A stretch of DNA of 64,000 nucleotides from Gloeopeniophorella convolvens (taxonomy: Eukaryota > Basidiomycota > Agaricomycetes > Russulales), in contig WTXD01000044.1 of NCBI GenBank assembly GCA_022496205.1, forward strand, positions 1 to 64,000, written 5' to 3'. Of the stretch, positions 45,784-56,601 are shown one piece after another; position 1 is the first letter of the stretch; every line of letters begins with the position of its first letter. Below the pieces are notes generated by a model. That model saw only the letters and a program-made list of their open reading frames with translations. It was not told the origin of the DNA and did not search any database. The translations under genes and the position numbers were made by a program.

Positions 45784-48213
45784 ATGCAGCAGAACTCTCT
45801 CCTCGTGCGCGCGCTGGCTGTGGTGGCTGTCCTGCTCGCTTGTGGCCTTGTTGCCGAGGCGACGCAGGTCATGCACCGGCCTGCGACGTACAAGAACTCG
45901 CCCAACAAGGTCTCGACCGAGGCGAACGTCAAGCCACACATCATCGAGAAGCGTGCCAGCGGCAAGGTACAGGCAGGCTATTTCACGAACTGGTAGGTAT
46001 TCTGTGTGCTACGTGCCTTCGTTCTTTGCTGACCCCGGGGCCCGAAGGGGAATCTATGGAGCCAACTTCCGTATGTGGATGCTTTACTGGAGTCCTTTGT
46101 GGCACTAGATCTAATGCCGATCGTTTGAAGAGCCCACCGACATCAACCCCTCTGACCTCACTCATATCATATACTCATTTGCGGATGTGACTCAGAGCAC
46201 CGGTTCCATCTTCCTCACAGATTCGTATGCCGACGAACAAGTGAGTCGAACCCTTATCATACGTTCGCAGATCTCTGAATCGCACCTAGAAACACTTCCC
46301 CGGCGACTCATGGGACGATACCGGAAACAACCTCTACGGTTGCCTGAAGCAGGTGCGCTTCCTTTCTGTGCTGACATCCCTCGAGAACGTACTGACGGGC
46401 TGGCTCCAAGATGTACCTCCTCAAATTAGCAAATAGGCAAGGTGCCTTGATTGCACATCCCTTATCTTATCTTACACGTGCTCGCAGGAACCTCAAGGTC
46501 CTTCTGTCCATCGGCGGATGGACGTACTCCCAGGACGGACACTTCTCCTTCGTCACTGACTCGGGGCTGCGCGCGACGTTCGTCAGCAGCGCTGTACAGC
46601 TGATCAAGGACTATGGCTTTGATGGCATGTAAGTTGCTCCGCGTTCATCTCAGATGCCACCCTGATCGGCCAATTGTCAGTGACATCGACTTCGAGTATC
46701 CCAGCGACAGCGCACAAGGCCAGGGATTCGCCTCGCTCCTCACCGAGCTGCGCACGGCGTTCGACCAACTCGCCCAGAGCAACGGAGATAGCGTCCCCTA
46801 TGAGATCACCGTAAGGCGCTCCCGCATACCTTCTATTCTTCTTACTCACCCTTTCCAGGCTGCCGTCTCGGCTGGCTCTGCTAACTATGCCAACCTCGTT
46901 GTCCCGCAGATGAACTCGGCCCTGAGCTACTGGAACCTGATGGCGTACGACTACGCCGGCTCCTGGCTTACCTGGGTAAGCCGCTCGGACGTGGCGCGCA
47001 ACAGGGACTGAAAGCAGCTCTCGCAGGCCGATAACCAGGCTAACCTGTACGGCGGCGCGCGCACGGGCGTCAGCACCGACTCCGCGCTGCAGTGGTACCT
47101 CTCGCAGGGCGCGACCCCAGGGAAGATCAACATCGGTGGGTGCTCGTGCCACCTGATATGCCGACTTCACGCGTGCTGACTTGCCGCGCGCGCAGGTATC
47201 CCGCTCTATGGACGCGCGTTCGAGGACACCACCGGCCTTGGCGCACCCTATAACGGCGTACGCACGCCCTCTAAACCGACGAAAGTGACTGCTTAACCCA
47301 CACCCTACATAGATCGGCCCAGGCACGATATCCGCCGGCATCTACTCGTACTCGGTACTCCCGCTCGCGGGCGCGCAGGTGTTCGAGAACACGACGGACG
47401 TGTCGAGCTACTCGTACAACGCGGCGAGCAAGGAGCTCGTCTCGTACGACACGCCCCACATCGCGTCGCTCAAGGCGCAGTACGTGCAGTCCAAGGGCCT
47501 CGCGGGCTCGATGTTCTGGGATGTGCGTGTCATCTTCCTCTTTCGCTTGGGCAGGGGCGGGGAGGCTAATGTGTCGCGCACAGCTGTCGACGGATCAACT
47601 CGGCTCAGGCTCGCTCGTCGGCACCACTGCAGGCGTGTACGGGAGTCTCGACCAGACGCAGGTGAGCTGCACGCCCACGTAGCACCTCCAAAGGCTCACT
47701 GACGCTGACCGACACGACTTCAGAACCACATTCAGTGAGCATCATGCGCCTTGCTCTATGAGAGGTCACTTTGGCTGACACTGGTGGTATAGCTATCCCA
47801 ACAGCAAATGGGACAACATCCGCAGCAACATGGCCCAGGGCAGCTCGTCGACGACGACGTCCTCGTCCGCGCCGACGTCCACCGGCGGATCCAGCTCCGG
47901 ACAGTGCGCCGGCGTGGCAGCGTGGAGCTCTGCGGTAAGCGTTCAGTAACCCATACCGCGCCCCGCAGTTCGCTGAGACGTTTCTCAGGCTATATTTACC
48001 GGCGGCCAGCAGGCCACTTATAGTAAGTATCACTGGGCTCGTCCGCTTGAAGCACGCTGACCTGTCCTGTAGGCGGCCACCTGTGGACTGCCAAGTGGTG
48101 GACGCAAGGCGACACTCCCGGCGGCTCTGGTACGTCTCGCACGTAGCACTCACAGCATCGCCTAACGTGCATGACACATAGTTGGCGTCTGGACCGACAA
48201 CGGTGCTTGCTAA
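45784..48213 (+). CDS. GH18 endochitinase with C-terminal CBM5-like module, secreted
   Basis: Seventeen exons: 45784-45992, 46048-46070, 46131-46240, 46290-46352, 46411-46436, 46488-46628, 46681-46810, 46859-46975, 47027-47135, 47196-47257, 47313-47522, 47584-47661, 47724-47734, 47793-47934, 47989-48022, 48073-48129 and 48182-48213, giving 517 aa. A signal peptide (hydrophobic core [12 protein letters not shown]) is followed by a possible KR propeptide site. The GH18 barrel has SIGGWTYS and the catalytic motif DGIDIDFE with acid E196, then MAYDYAGSW and GSMFWD. A Ser/Thr linker leads to a chitin-binding module at about 468-517 ([18 protein letters not shown]). It cleaves chitin by substrate-assisted catalysis, in wall remodelling or scavenging. 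The intron after exon 5 starts with GC. Exon 13 is 11 bp. Confidence 0.93.
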
Positions 48214-48419
48214 GGGCAGGGGAGAAAGGAAACTCGAAGAAGCAATTGTTTATACCTTATGGCCGGGGCTTTCTCTCATTCTTCCTTCCTGGGCTGTCTT
48301 TCCTCTCGTTTTGTATCACTTGTCCGGTTACTTAGCTTCGAAGCAGAAATCAATACAACACATAGAGTCTGTGATGCCAGAGATGAAAGCGCGCGCAGCA
48401 GCAGCGGCAGAAGATAAAT

Positions 48420-51400
48420 CTAGAGATACAACGATGACGCGAAGATGACGGAGTTCGGGCGCTCAAGCATCTCGGACGCCTTCTCGAACTTTTGTTGCAG
48501 CTCGATGTTGCCGATGACTTTCGCAGCTGAGGCCATCTGGCGGATGAGCTCCTGCAGCCGGCGGAAGACGCGTATAAGGCTGCCTTCAAACTGGTCTGTG
48601 AGCTGCGGGGCGGAGATGTCAGCGTATCTATGTGTAGGGAGCAGACGTGGATGCTTGCCTTGCAGATGTCCGAGAACGAGGCGCCACGGCACCACTGGAC
48701 GACCGCGTCCATGAGCTCGACCTTGAACGACTGGACGTACTCCTCCTCGACAACGGGCAGCTTGGATTCCTTGGACACCTTAGCGATGCGGCGCGCAATC
48801 TCCTGCATCACGCGCAGGGGTGCAGCGAGGTCTTCCTTCAGCTTCGTCTGCTGCTCGCTCTGTGCAGTCGCAACCCATGAGCACAATGAAGCACGGGATG
48901 CGAGAAGATGCTGCAGACCTTCTCAGCGAAGACGAAGCAGCTCAGGAGCCCGGCGCAGTGCTCCGGCGGGAGCGGATTGAACACGCCGTTGAAGATAAGC
49001 TCGGTGAGCAGCAGCTCGTCGCCCGTGCTGATCTCGCACGCAACGCGGCCCTTCATGTCGACAATGTCGTCCGTGTTCGTGAAGCCCAGCCGGCGCAACA
49101 CGCGCTTGCGCGCTTTGAGTTCCTCCATCTGGAGCACGTCCTGTGTGGCCTGGATGCGCTTCTTGAGCGCACGCACGCGGTCCTGCGCCGCGCGCTTCTG
49201 CGAGTAAAGCTCGTACAGCTCCGGCAGGCGCGGGTCCTTGTGCAGCGGGCTCGCGAACATCTTCTGCTCCATCGTTTGAATTTTCTGTTAGGGCAGGCGT
49301 CAGCGAGGCCCGGAGACGGATGAGGAAATGAAGCTACCTTGACGAGTGCTTTGAACTTCTCATCTTTGATTTCCATATTCTCGATCGGGTCGAGGAACGG
49401 AATGCCGTCTGGAGAGCGGCGCTGCACCTCGAGCACACTCTTCCACGCCGTTTCGCGGGGACCAATCGGACGCAGATCTTTTGGTAAGAATATGCGAAAG
49501 TGACTGATGCCGGCGACGGTCGACAGTAGCACAGGTAGGACCAGAGGCTCGCCCTTTTGCCCTGGCGGGCAGGGCATTACGCCACCTGGCGTAGCGGCAA
49601 CTGTCGACCGATCTTTGGAGAGCGTTGCCCCTTGTGCGCAGCGCAAAAGGACGTCCACGATATACTGTTCGTGAGGCGGAAGGTCATTCGGGACAGGTTG
49701 GTTCTATGCACGGGGCATCAGCGCATAGCTAACACGTGAAAACATGGACCATTCACGCACCTTTGGTGGGAGGCGCTTCTGGTAGTTGATGACTACACCC
49801 CAGCCAAAGTCAAGGTCTTTGTGCTTGACCTTGATGAGCCGACCTGGCTGCAGGAATGGAAGGCTGTAGTTTGGATGTGTGACAACCTCACGGAAGTCGG
49901 CAGACATTTGGTCGAGTTGTTGCCGGAACTCGTAATACTGAGCAACCAACTCCTCATCGGGGACAGTCATTGAGCTCCGTGACTCTTCTTCCCGCTTCAA
50001 CTCTGCACGAAGTGTCATGGCAATGTATCGAACTGCATGATGGCGCTTACCATCCTCGAGGACAGGTACCCCGGCGCTGCTCTGGAATTGTAAAAAGCAA
50101 CGCTCGAGCATGTATTCCGGGCTGATGACTTCGATCTTCATGAGATTGAGAACCATGTTGTAACCAAGGTGGAATGCAGAGTCCAGACGGTCAGCTTCGC
50201 CCTTAATCATGTTCTTTGCGGCTGTGGGCTCGAGCTTCTCGTCACACATCATGATAACCACGCCGCGGTCGTCAAGACCACGACGACCGGCACGACCGGA
50301 CATCTGGATGTACTCGCCAGACGACAAGTCACGGAATTCATGTCCGTCAAACTTGCGCGCGGCTGTGAAAACGACAGTTTTGGCGGGCATGTTGAGCCCT
50401 ATTGAGAACGTCTCCGTGGCGAATAGGACCTTGATCACGCCCTCCTGGAAGAGAATCTCGATGACTTCCTTCAGGATCGGAAGCAGCCCACCGTGGTGGA
50501 TGCCAATACCTCTGCGAAGCAGTGGAAGGATATTCTCGATTTGAGGCAGCGCTCGGTCGTCTGGTGCGAGTGCTGCAATGGCATTCGAGAAGATCTTCTC
50601 GACAGTAGCCTGCTCATCGGCGCTGTTGAACTCGAATTTGGAAAGTGTGAGCGCAAGAGACTCGCATTCGCGCTTGCTGAACGCAAAAACAATGACGGGA
50701 TTGTAGTTCTTGAGCATGATCATGCGGATGATCTTCGAGATATCCGATGGCCCTTGGAAAAATCAGCTTCACTCCCGAGTGTCTGATACCATGGCACACC
50801 TTTTTTCTCACCACCCTTTCTCGACTTTCCTTTACGACCCTTCCCGCTCTTCGGATCCGCTGGGTCCTCACCTGCGCGTTCTTGCAGCATCCCCATGGCC
50901 TTTGAGAAGTTGTCCTCGCGAAATTCGCCCTTCTCATTGAGTACCAGGTAGATGCCTTCACCGCCAGCAGGGAAGAGGTAATGCTGTAAGGGTGTCGGCC
51001 GGAAGTCGGTGTAGACGACGTGACATGGTTGTTCGTGCGAGCGACAGATCCATTCGCAGAATTGCATGGCGTTCGGGATAGTGGCGGAAAGGAAGACGTA
51101 GCGCACAGTATGTGGAAGTAGAATGATAGTCTCCTCCCATACGACGCCGCGCTCCTTGTCGCGCATATAATGAATTTCGTCGAAGATGACCCATGCGACT
51201 TCACGCATGATCTCAGAGCCACGATAGAGCATTGAGCGTAGAATCTGCGTTAAGGTGTCAAGACATCCGAGTATATGCTACAAGAGAAGACTTGCCTCTG
51301 TGGTCATCACCAGACAGGAAGCCGACGGATTGCGGGTAACGTCTCCAGTCATAAGACCGACGTCGCCAAACTCTGCCTCCATTTCACGATATTTCTGGTT

Positions 51401-52134
51401 ACTGAGAGCCTGCGGAAGCTGTCAGGATCCTGTGCCTGTGCTTTTACTGGTCCCCCATAACTAACCTTTATTGGACTCGTGTAAATGACCCGCTGTTTGT
51501 TCTGCAGTGCCTGGGCAATCGCATACTCGGCGACGACAGTCTTGCCCGCACTAGTATGTGCGGATACAAGCACACTCTCATTGCGCTGGATAGCATAGAC
51601 AGAGACTTGTTGGAAAGGGTCCAAGGTGAACTTGTATTCGCGTGCGGGTTTTGTTGGGGGTACATGTGACGCTATCGAGACGTAGGGATACCCCGGTGGT
51701 ACCGCAACTTGGTGACGGACCTAGGGCCGACAGTCAGCTAGGAGATAGAGACCCAGTGTTCTGCTCACTTGATGTCGTAGTTCCAGTCGCGAACCAGCAG
51801 TCTCTGCTGCGCCTGTGAGACCCGCGCTTGCAGCAACTTCGCGCTTTGCCTCCGTCTCGAACTCATCCACCACGACTGCGGGAGCGGGAGCAGGAGGCAC
51901 CTCCAACTTCTGCTTTTTTGAAGATGGGCCAGCTTCCGCTGCTGGAGATACTGCAGGAGATTCTGCGCGTTTCCGTGACTTGGGCGACTCAGCGGGTCGC
52001 TTTTTCGGTTGTGCAGAAGAACGGTCGGGCTCGGGATGTGGGGCATTGTCGATGTCCATGGGTTGGGAGGTGCTTTCGGAGTCGCTGTCTTCAGCACCAT
52101 CGTTGAGGAAGGAGAAGAGATCGTTGGAGGTCAT
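48420..52134 (-). CDS. MTR4: Exosome/TRAMP RNA helicase Mtr4
   Basis: Nine exons: 51769-52134, 51466-51720, 51296-51409, 50800-51244, 49761-50752, 49338-49703, 48919-49284, 48659-48859 and 48420-48602, giving 1,095 aa. An acidic, Lys-rich N-terminus precedes the Ski2-like core: motif I AHTSAGKT at 176-183, motif II DEIH at 267-270, [16 protein letters not shown] and [10 protein letters not shown]. The arch/KOW region (GWGVVINY) and a helical C-terminus ending ASSLYL are characteristic of Mtr4 rather than Ski2. It unwinds nuclear RNAs for the exosome, including rRNA spacers and defective tRNAs. The start was placed at MTSNDLF; an upstream in-frame TTG is not used. Introns 3 and 8 begin with GC (GAG|GCAAGT, AAG|GCAAGC). 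It is convergent with the chitinase gene. Confidence 0.96.
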
Positions 52135-52272
52135 GTTGAGCTCGTTGAGCTCGACCGGTGTGGTCAAGCGTCAAGTAGAGCGTTGTTGAGCGGTGAGACC
52201 CGATTAGATCCAAACCGGGCCGACGTCCGCCTGCTTGCCATCACAATGTGCAATCTCGCGAAGCTGAGCAAG

Positions 52273-52355
52273 TCCCTGGTAGTATATCGGATTAGTACAC
52301 GCGCCTGTCATTCTTCTGGCCGCGCGAGAGCGGGGTTCGACTCCCCGCCAGGGAG
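52273..52355 (+). tRNA. tRNA-Asp (GTC) with a 10-nt intron, copy 2
   Basis: Same 83 bases as copy 1, opposite strand, anticodon GTC at 52307-52309, intron about 52311-52320. A CTTTTTC terminator follows at about 52,360. The gene begins 139 bp from the MTR4 start codon, so the Pol III gene and the MTR4 promoter are divergent neighbours. Confidence 0.9.
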
Positions 52356-52609
52356 TTCCCTTTTTCTTCCCCATCGTCCAATTCCGTTCATTGTACTCGT
52401 ACACTGTCCTGTCTTAGGCACACAATTCAAGCAGAATTCGGCGTGCTCGCGCATATATAAAGCTAAAGCCATAATTTGGCCAACTAAGAAAACGAAGGGC
52501 CCTCGCAGACGTCTGAGGCTGCTTCAATGGCAATAGGAATGGATATCGTAGAAATGAACATGAACCCCCTGTCTCTACAGGCCACGGTAGCCTAGCATCC
52601 CAATACTCA

Positions 52610-53560
52610 CTACGCAGATTGGCTCCCGTCCTTACTCGCATGCCAGGCTGCCATGGCAGCTCTGGCAGCCTCGGTATATTTCTGATCGTACCAGAAGTTA
52701 GTCCCCACGTAGCACGATGTATTCGAACTGCACGTACGGCCCTCTCAGCATCACTGAGCTCCTTCCACTTGCCAGAAAGTTCACTCATGAACTGCCTATA
52801 ATTTTCAATCTCGCCGCTTGACTCTCTCACGTCTTTGGCGAACCTGCAAGTCCTTGAGCGCGATACAAGTCGAACGGACTGCATTGACACTCACAGGAAG
52901 AATGCCCCCATGGGTCGGGTAGAGCCTTCACTGGCATTGCTGGCACTACGAATACGCCCCTTGCCTCGGCTCACTCGCTTACGGTTCAGTTCGCGTAGTA
53001 CCTCAGGGGAAACGCGCTGCCTCCATTCCTCGAGTTTTTGAAGATACTCTGCACGCACGGCTGCGTATTTCTCCCGGTAAGCCTGTTCCTACGCTCAGAT
53101 ACACATGTGGCCAGAGACAAGGATTCACAAACCTGCTTCTCATGCTCAGGTGCGGCCTTCCAAAGTTCTGCAGCCCGCTTTATCGCAGTCTGTGCCCCTT
53201 CAAGGTTTTCGGCCTTGGGTTGACTGCGCAACCAGTCAGACACCCACATAACGTAGGAGCTGCCAGGGGCCTTGGGTGGCAAGTCCTCACGCCTGATGGT
53301 GACTGGGAGATGTGAGAAGGGGCTAAGGAAGTACGTATGATACAACGCAGCGCACCTTTCTTTTCCTTGGGTTTTGCCTCGGAATCTTTGCTCTTCTTTT
53401 CGGACTTGGTATGGGACCCACTTTCAGTCTTGGTGGTTGCGAAGCCCCGCGGTATACTCCACGCGGGAGGCTGAGCACGGAGAGCAACACGCGCCTGAGT
53501 TCCCTGAGAAACGAGAGCCCTTGGCTGGAGAACCACACGTCTCAGTGTAAGGGAGAGCAT
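52610..53560 (-). CDS. Mitochondrial HMG-box DNA-binding protein (Abf2/TFAM type)
   Basis: Five exons: 53356-53560, 53133-53302, 52895-53082, 52738-52843 and 52610-52681, giving 246 aa. The first 40 residues contain many Arg and hydrophobic residues and no acids before the GFATT site, which suits a mitochondrial targeting peptide. A Lys/Ser/Glu linker follows. The first HMG-like region is PPKAPGSSYVMWVSDWL with LWKAAPEHEKQAYREKYAAV, and a second, weaker one is RQFMSELSGKWKELSDAERA with KYTEAARAAMAAW. Proteins of this build coat and bend mitochondrial DNA. The assignment rests on the pattern of aromatic and Lys/Glu positions, not on identity to a named protein. It is divergent from the GNAT-Mss4 gene, with 218 bp between starts. 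Confidence 0.78.
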
Positions 53561-53778
53561 ATTCGAACGTGCGGTTAGAGGTGCAAATAGTTGAATGCCG
53601 TGTGACGCGACCGGACAAAGTTGACGTTAGGTTCCGTCGTTCGCGTCGGGACGCGGCTTGGGTCGTGCGACCACCGTGTGAATGAGCTGCCTTTTGCGTT
53701 GAAGCTTCCGATAAGATTAGATCGAGCGGCACGACCCTCGACTGAGGCAGTGACTCGAGCCTTTCATCTTGATCAACT

Positions 53779-55015
53779 ATGACACCGAGACCATTGCCTG
53801 AAGACTTGTTCTTCGACCATGTCTCGGGTGAAGAGGTGGTCGTTGCTCATACGCTCGAAGTGCAAGGCAGGCTACTCGCAACTCTTCATCTCCTCTCAGT
53901 AACACCCCAAACACCCAGGCTTTTCGGCTGAGGAAGCAGCAAGCATCGAGAACCTCCGGTACGCTTGCGTGGATACCTCATCCTATGTCTCTCATGCACC
54001 CCAGGTATCGCCAGGTGAATGCTCCGGAGCTCTTCCTCGGGGCTTTTGTGCCGCAACCTGGCGCCGGACGCACCCTCCTCGGCTACATAGATGGCGTGCT
54101 CTCCTCTGAACCCACCCTCACATATGAATCGATGTCTACACATACTCCCGGCGCGCGCACTGTGCTGATACACGGCTTGTGTGTGCGTGCGGAAGATCGT
54201 GGACGCGGCATCGCGAGCGCTCTACTCACCGAATACGAACGGCGCCTAGCGGCTGCGGGTGCCTACGATCGTGCACTTCTCATCGCCCACGAAGAAAAGG
54301 TTCCGCTCTATGAAGGTGCTGGTTTCAAATCTCGCGGACCCAGTAGCATATCCTTCACTGGCGTCCGCTGGATCGAGCTCGAGTGGGCAGTCCCTGCAGC
54401 GGCAGGCTCGTCGGGCAGCGTACAAGAAGCACCACAAACAATTCCTCCGGGGCTTCTCGAGGCGCTCCAGACTCAGAGGTCTAGACCATCAAAAGAGAGT
54501 CGGGTCCTCTCGTCCTTTGTGAAGGGTATCATAGACGTTTCAAAGAAGGAGGGGGAGAATACGGTCAACCGCTATGATGTGTTATGCATCAACGAGCATT
54601 GCGGGAGTGTCATTCTCAAGCAAGGCGTGGCGTCTCTTCAGGAGCGGGAAAGTGTACAAGTGCGTTTCTGACATTATTCAAGGGGAACTCACTAACACTG
54701 CAAGCTCAGATGGAACCCGCGGGGAGTAGGCATCCTGACCTACCAGGTCTTCCGGGCCCACTTGAGAAGGTCCATTGGTGGCTCGTGACACCATCGCCCA
54801 TGGCGTTCGAGAATATTGGCTTCTCCAAGCCTGTCAATGCGGGTGTGTATTATTAGATCCTTGAAGCTAGAAGTATCCTCTTCTTACTCTCTTTCACAGA
54901 GAAGCCACTGAAGCTCCTAGCCTGTGCGGAGTGTGACCTCGGCCCAATTGGGTGGTGTGAGCCTGGTGGAAATGAGTTCTGGGTAGCATCTCAGCGCGTG
55001 AGGTACAAGGCATGA
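53779..55015 (+). CDS. Fusion protein: GNAT acetyltransferase (AANAT-like) plus Mss4-like zinc domain
   Basis: Five exons: 53779-53866, 53919-53958, 54005-54659, 54710-54842 and 54900-55015, giving 343 aa. The N-terminal half resembles fungal arylalkylamine N-acetyltransferases: EEAASIENLRYRQ, ELFLGAF, then the acetyl-CoA motif EDRGRGIASALL and VPLYEGAGF. Exon 3 then runs without a break into a second domain with INEHCGSVILKQG, and exon 5 gives LACAECDLGPIGW and FWVASQRVRY, the signature of the Mss4/Dss4 fold, which binds zinc and Rab-type GTPases. The first intron begins with GC (CAAG|GCAGGC); a GT alternative does not keep frame. Two separate genes are unlikely because both domains share one exon. 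Biological role unknown. Confidence 0.8.
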
Positions 55016-56028
55016 CAGAGATGTACGTCCACGTACTCGAGGACACACATGCAGCTTCTGCATTCGTCAACTTGGTGAGCTATCGACTGTTAATTCTTGA
55101 CCGCATGACCTTCTCATTACCTGCACAAACAAGGACCAGGCCATATGAAGGTCAGGTAGTTGGCACGCACGAATGGCGGGATGGAGTGTCACTCGACATT
55201 TGTCTACAATCAATCAGTTTTCAATGGAAATATTTGGTACATTTTACCACCAGCGCGCAAATGAAGAGAATATCAGCCCGCATTCAAACACACATCAAAC
55301 AGTTCCTTTGGCAAATCGATCCTGCACCGGGCCCGTCCCATTCTCCGTGACAGCCCTAGACCATCTTCGTCCGTCCCGTGCGCAGTAAAGCGAAACGCCG
55401 GGCCAGCAATCTCGCGGAAGTTTCCCTAGGCGCCGGAGAGAAACACTCTTCCGAGGCCGCTCGGCAAGTGACTCAGGACAACGAACTCAATCCGAGAAAA
55501 GAATCGCCATACACATTGGAAGAGTAAGTGCATGATTGCTCTCAGGACACACATTCTTCAGGCTGCCTCAGGTCGCGCATCGGTGACGCATTGGTTGCCG
55601 ACCGCGCTATTTATTGCTCATAATCCACGCAAGTCCATCGCCGGGCTTGCACATCGTGCACCGCTCGTGCATGTGCTTTGCATCCCTCGCTACCATCGCG
55701 TGTAGTTACTCGATCACAATATTTGTGCGCTATACACAGCTGAGATCTAGAGTGCAAGTCATGAGTCCGACTGCCACCTTGTGACCAGGTCACTGATCGC
55801 ACGACAATTAAGACCTTGATTGCTCTGAACACTGCTATCCATCTTCCCGTGAAGAAATGCAGTCACTAGATCATATATTATCGCGAAACGCTTTGGCGCT
55901 CCATCAAAATGACCTGACTAAATTGATAACATTTATCCAAAGAAATCCATGAATGTCCGATTGAGGCTCTGCAATGTCCGTAAATGAAGTCATTACGTGC
56001 GCAAAGCGTCCGTCAAGGTAAGGCGGTA
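55016..56028. other. Spacer, no gene recognised
   Basis: Convergent 3' flanks of the fusion gene and the small secreted protein. Nothing recognisable on either strand. Confidence 0.5.
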
Positions 56029-56601
56029 TCAGGTAACTTTGAGGGTGATGGGGGCCTCAATCCCACCGACGAGGTGCGTCTGGGTACCGTCGCTGTTGTT
56101 CACCGGGTAGGTGGTCTCGAGAACGATGCTATAGGAAGCATTGGCAAAGTACGCGGAGAACGTGGGGATCTGTGTATGCGGGTCATTGACAGCCTGGCAC
56201 ACACGTAAACCGATGACCTACTGTGACCTGGAAAGAATCCTTCAGCTGGCCCGCCGCCAGGACGCGGCGGGTGAGCTGGATGTCGGGCTCGTGCCCGTTG
56301 TTGTTCACAGGCACCTCGAGGTAGTAATCGGTGTGCTCCGGGACGATGTCGAAGTTATGGACGGCGCACGTGAAGTCAGCAGAAATGGTCACTACCTATA
56401 CTCGGCGAACAGCGCGAATGAGTAATAGTGTCGACCCAGGCATAGGCAAGGACTCACACTACCCGGAGAGACATTCGTGGGAGAGACGTTCAAATTCCCA
56501 AACCGTGAGGCCTCAGGGCAGGACTGGCGAGCAGTGGGGGTGGCAACAGCGCTGGAAGCAGCGACGACGAAGGTCAAAAGCGAGGCGAAGGAGAGCTTCA
56601 T
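56029..56601 (-). CDS. Small secreted protein of unknown function
   Basis: Three exons: 56458-56601, 56222-56395 and 56029-56169, giving 152 aa. A clear signal peptide (MKLSFASLLTFVVAASSAVA) precedes a mature part that is mostly beta-prone. It has NVSPGSVVTISADFTC, DIVPEHTDYYLEVPV, and near the end VLETTYPVNNSDG and APITLKVT. Two Cys and several N-x-S/T sites suggest an extracellular, possibly glycosylated beta-sandwich. I do not recognise the family. A TATAAA box on the minus strand at 56691-56696 lies about 90 bp before the ATG and supports active expression. Small secreted proteins of this size are often induced during wood growth, but the sequence alone does not show that. Confidence 0.75.

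Noticed and set aside
44615..52355. The two tRNA copies as inverted repeats of a large transposon
   Set aside because: Similarity stops at the tRNA borders and both copies fold as complete tRNAs with Pol III terminators.
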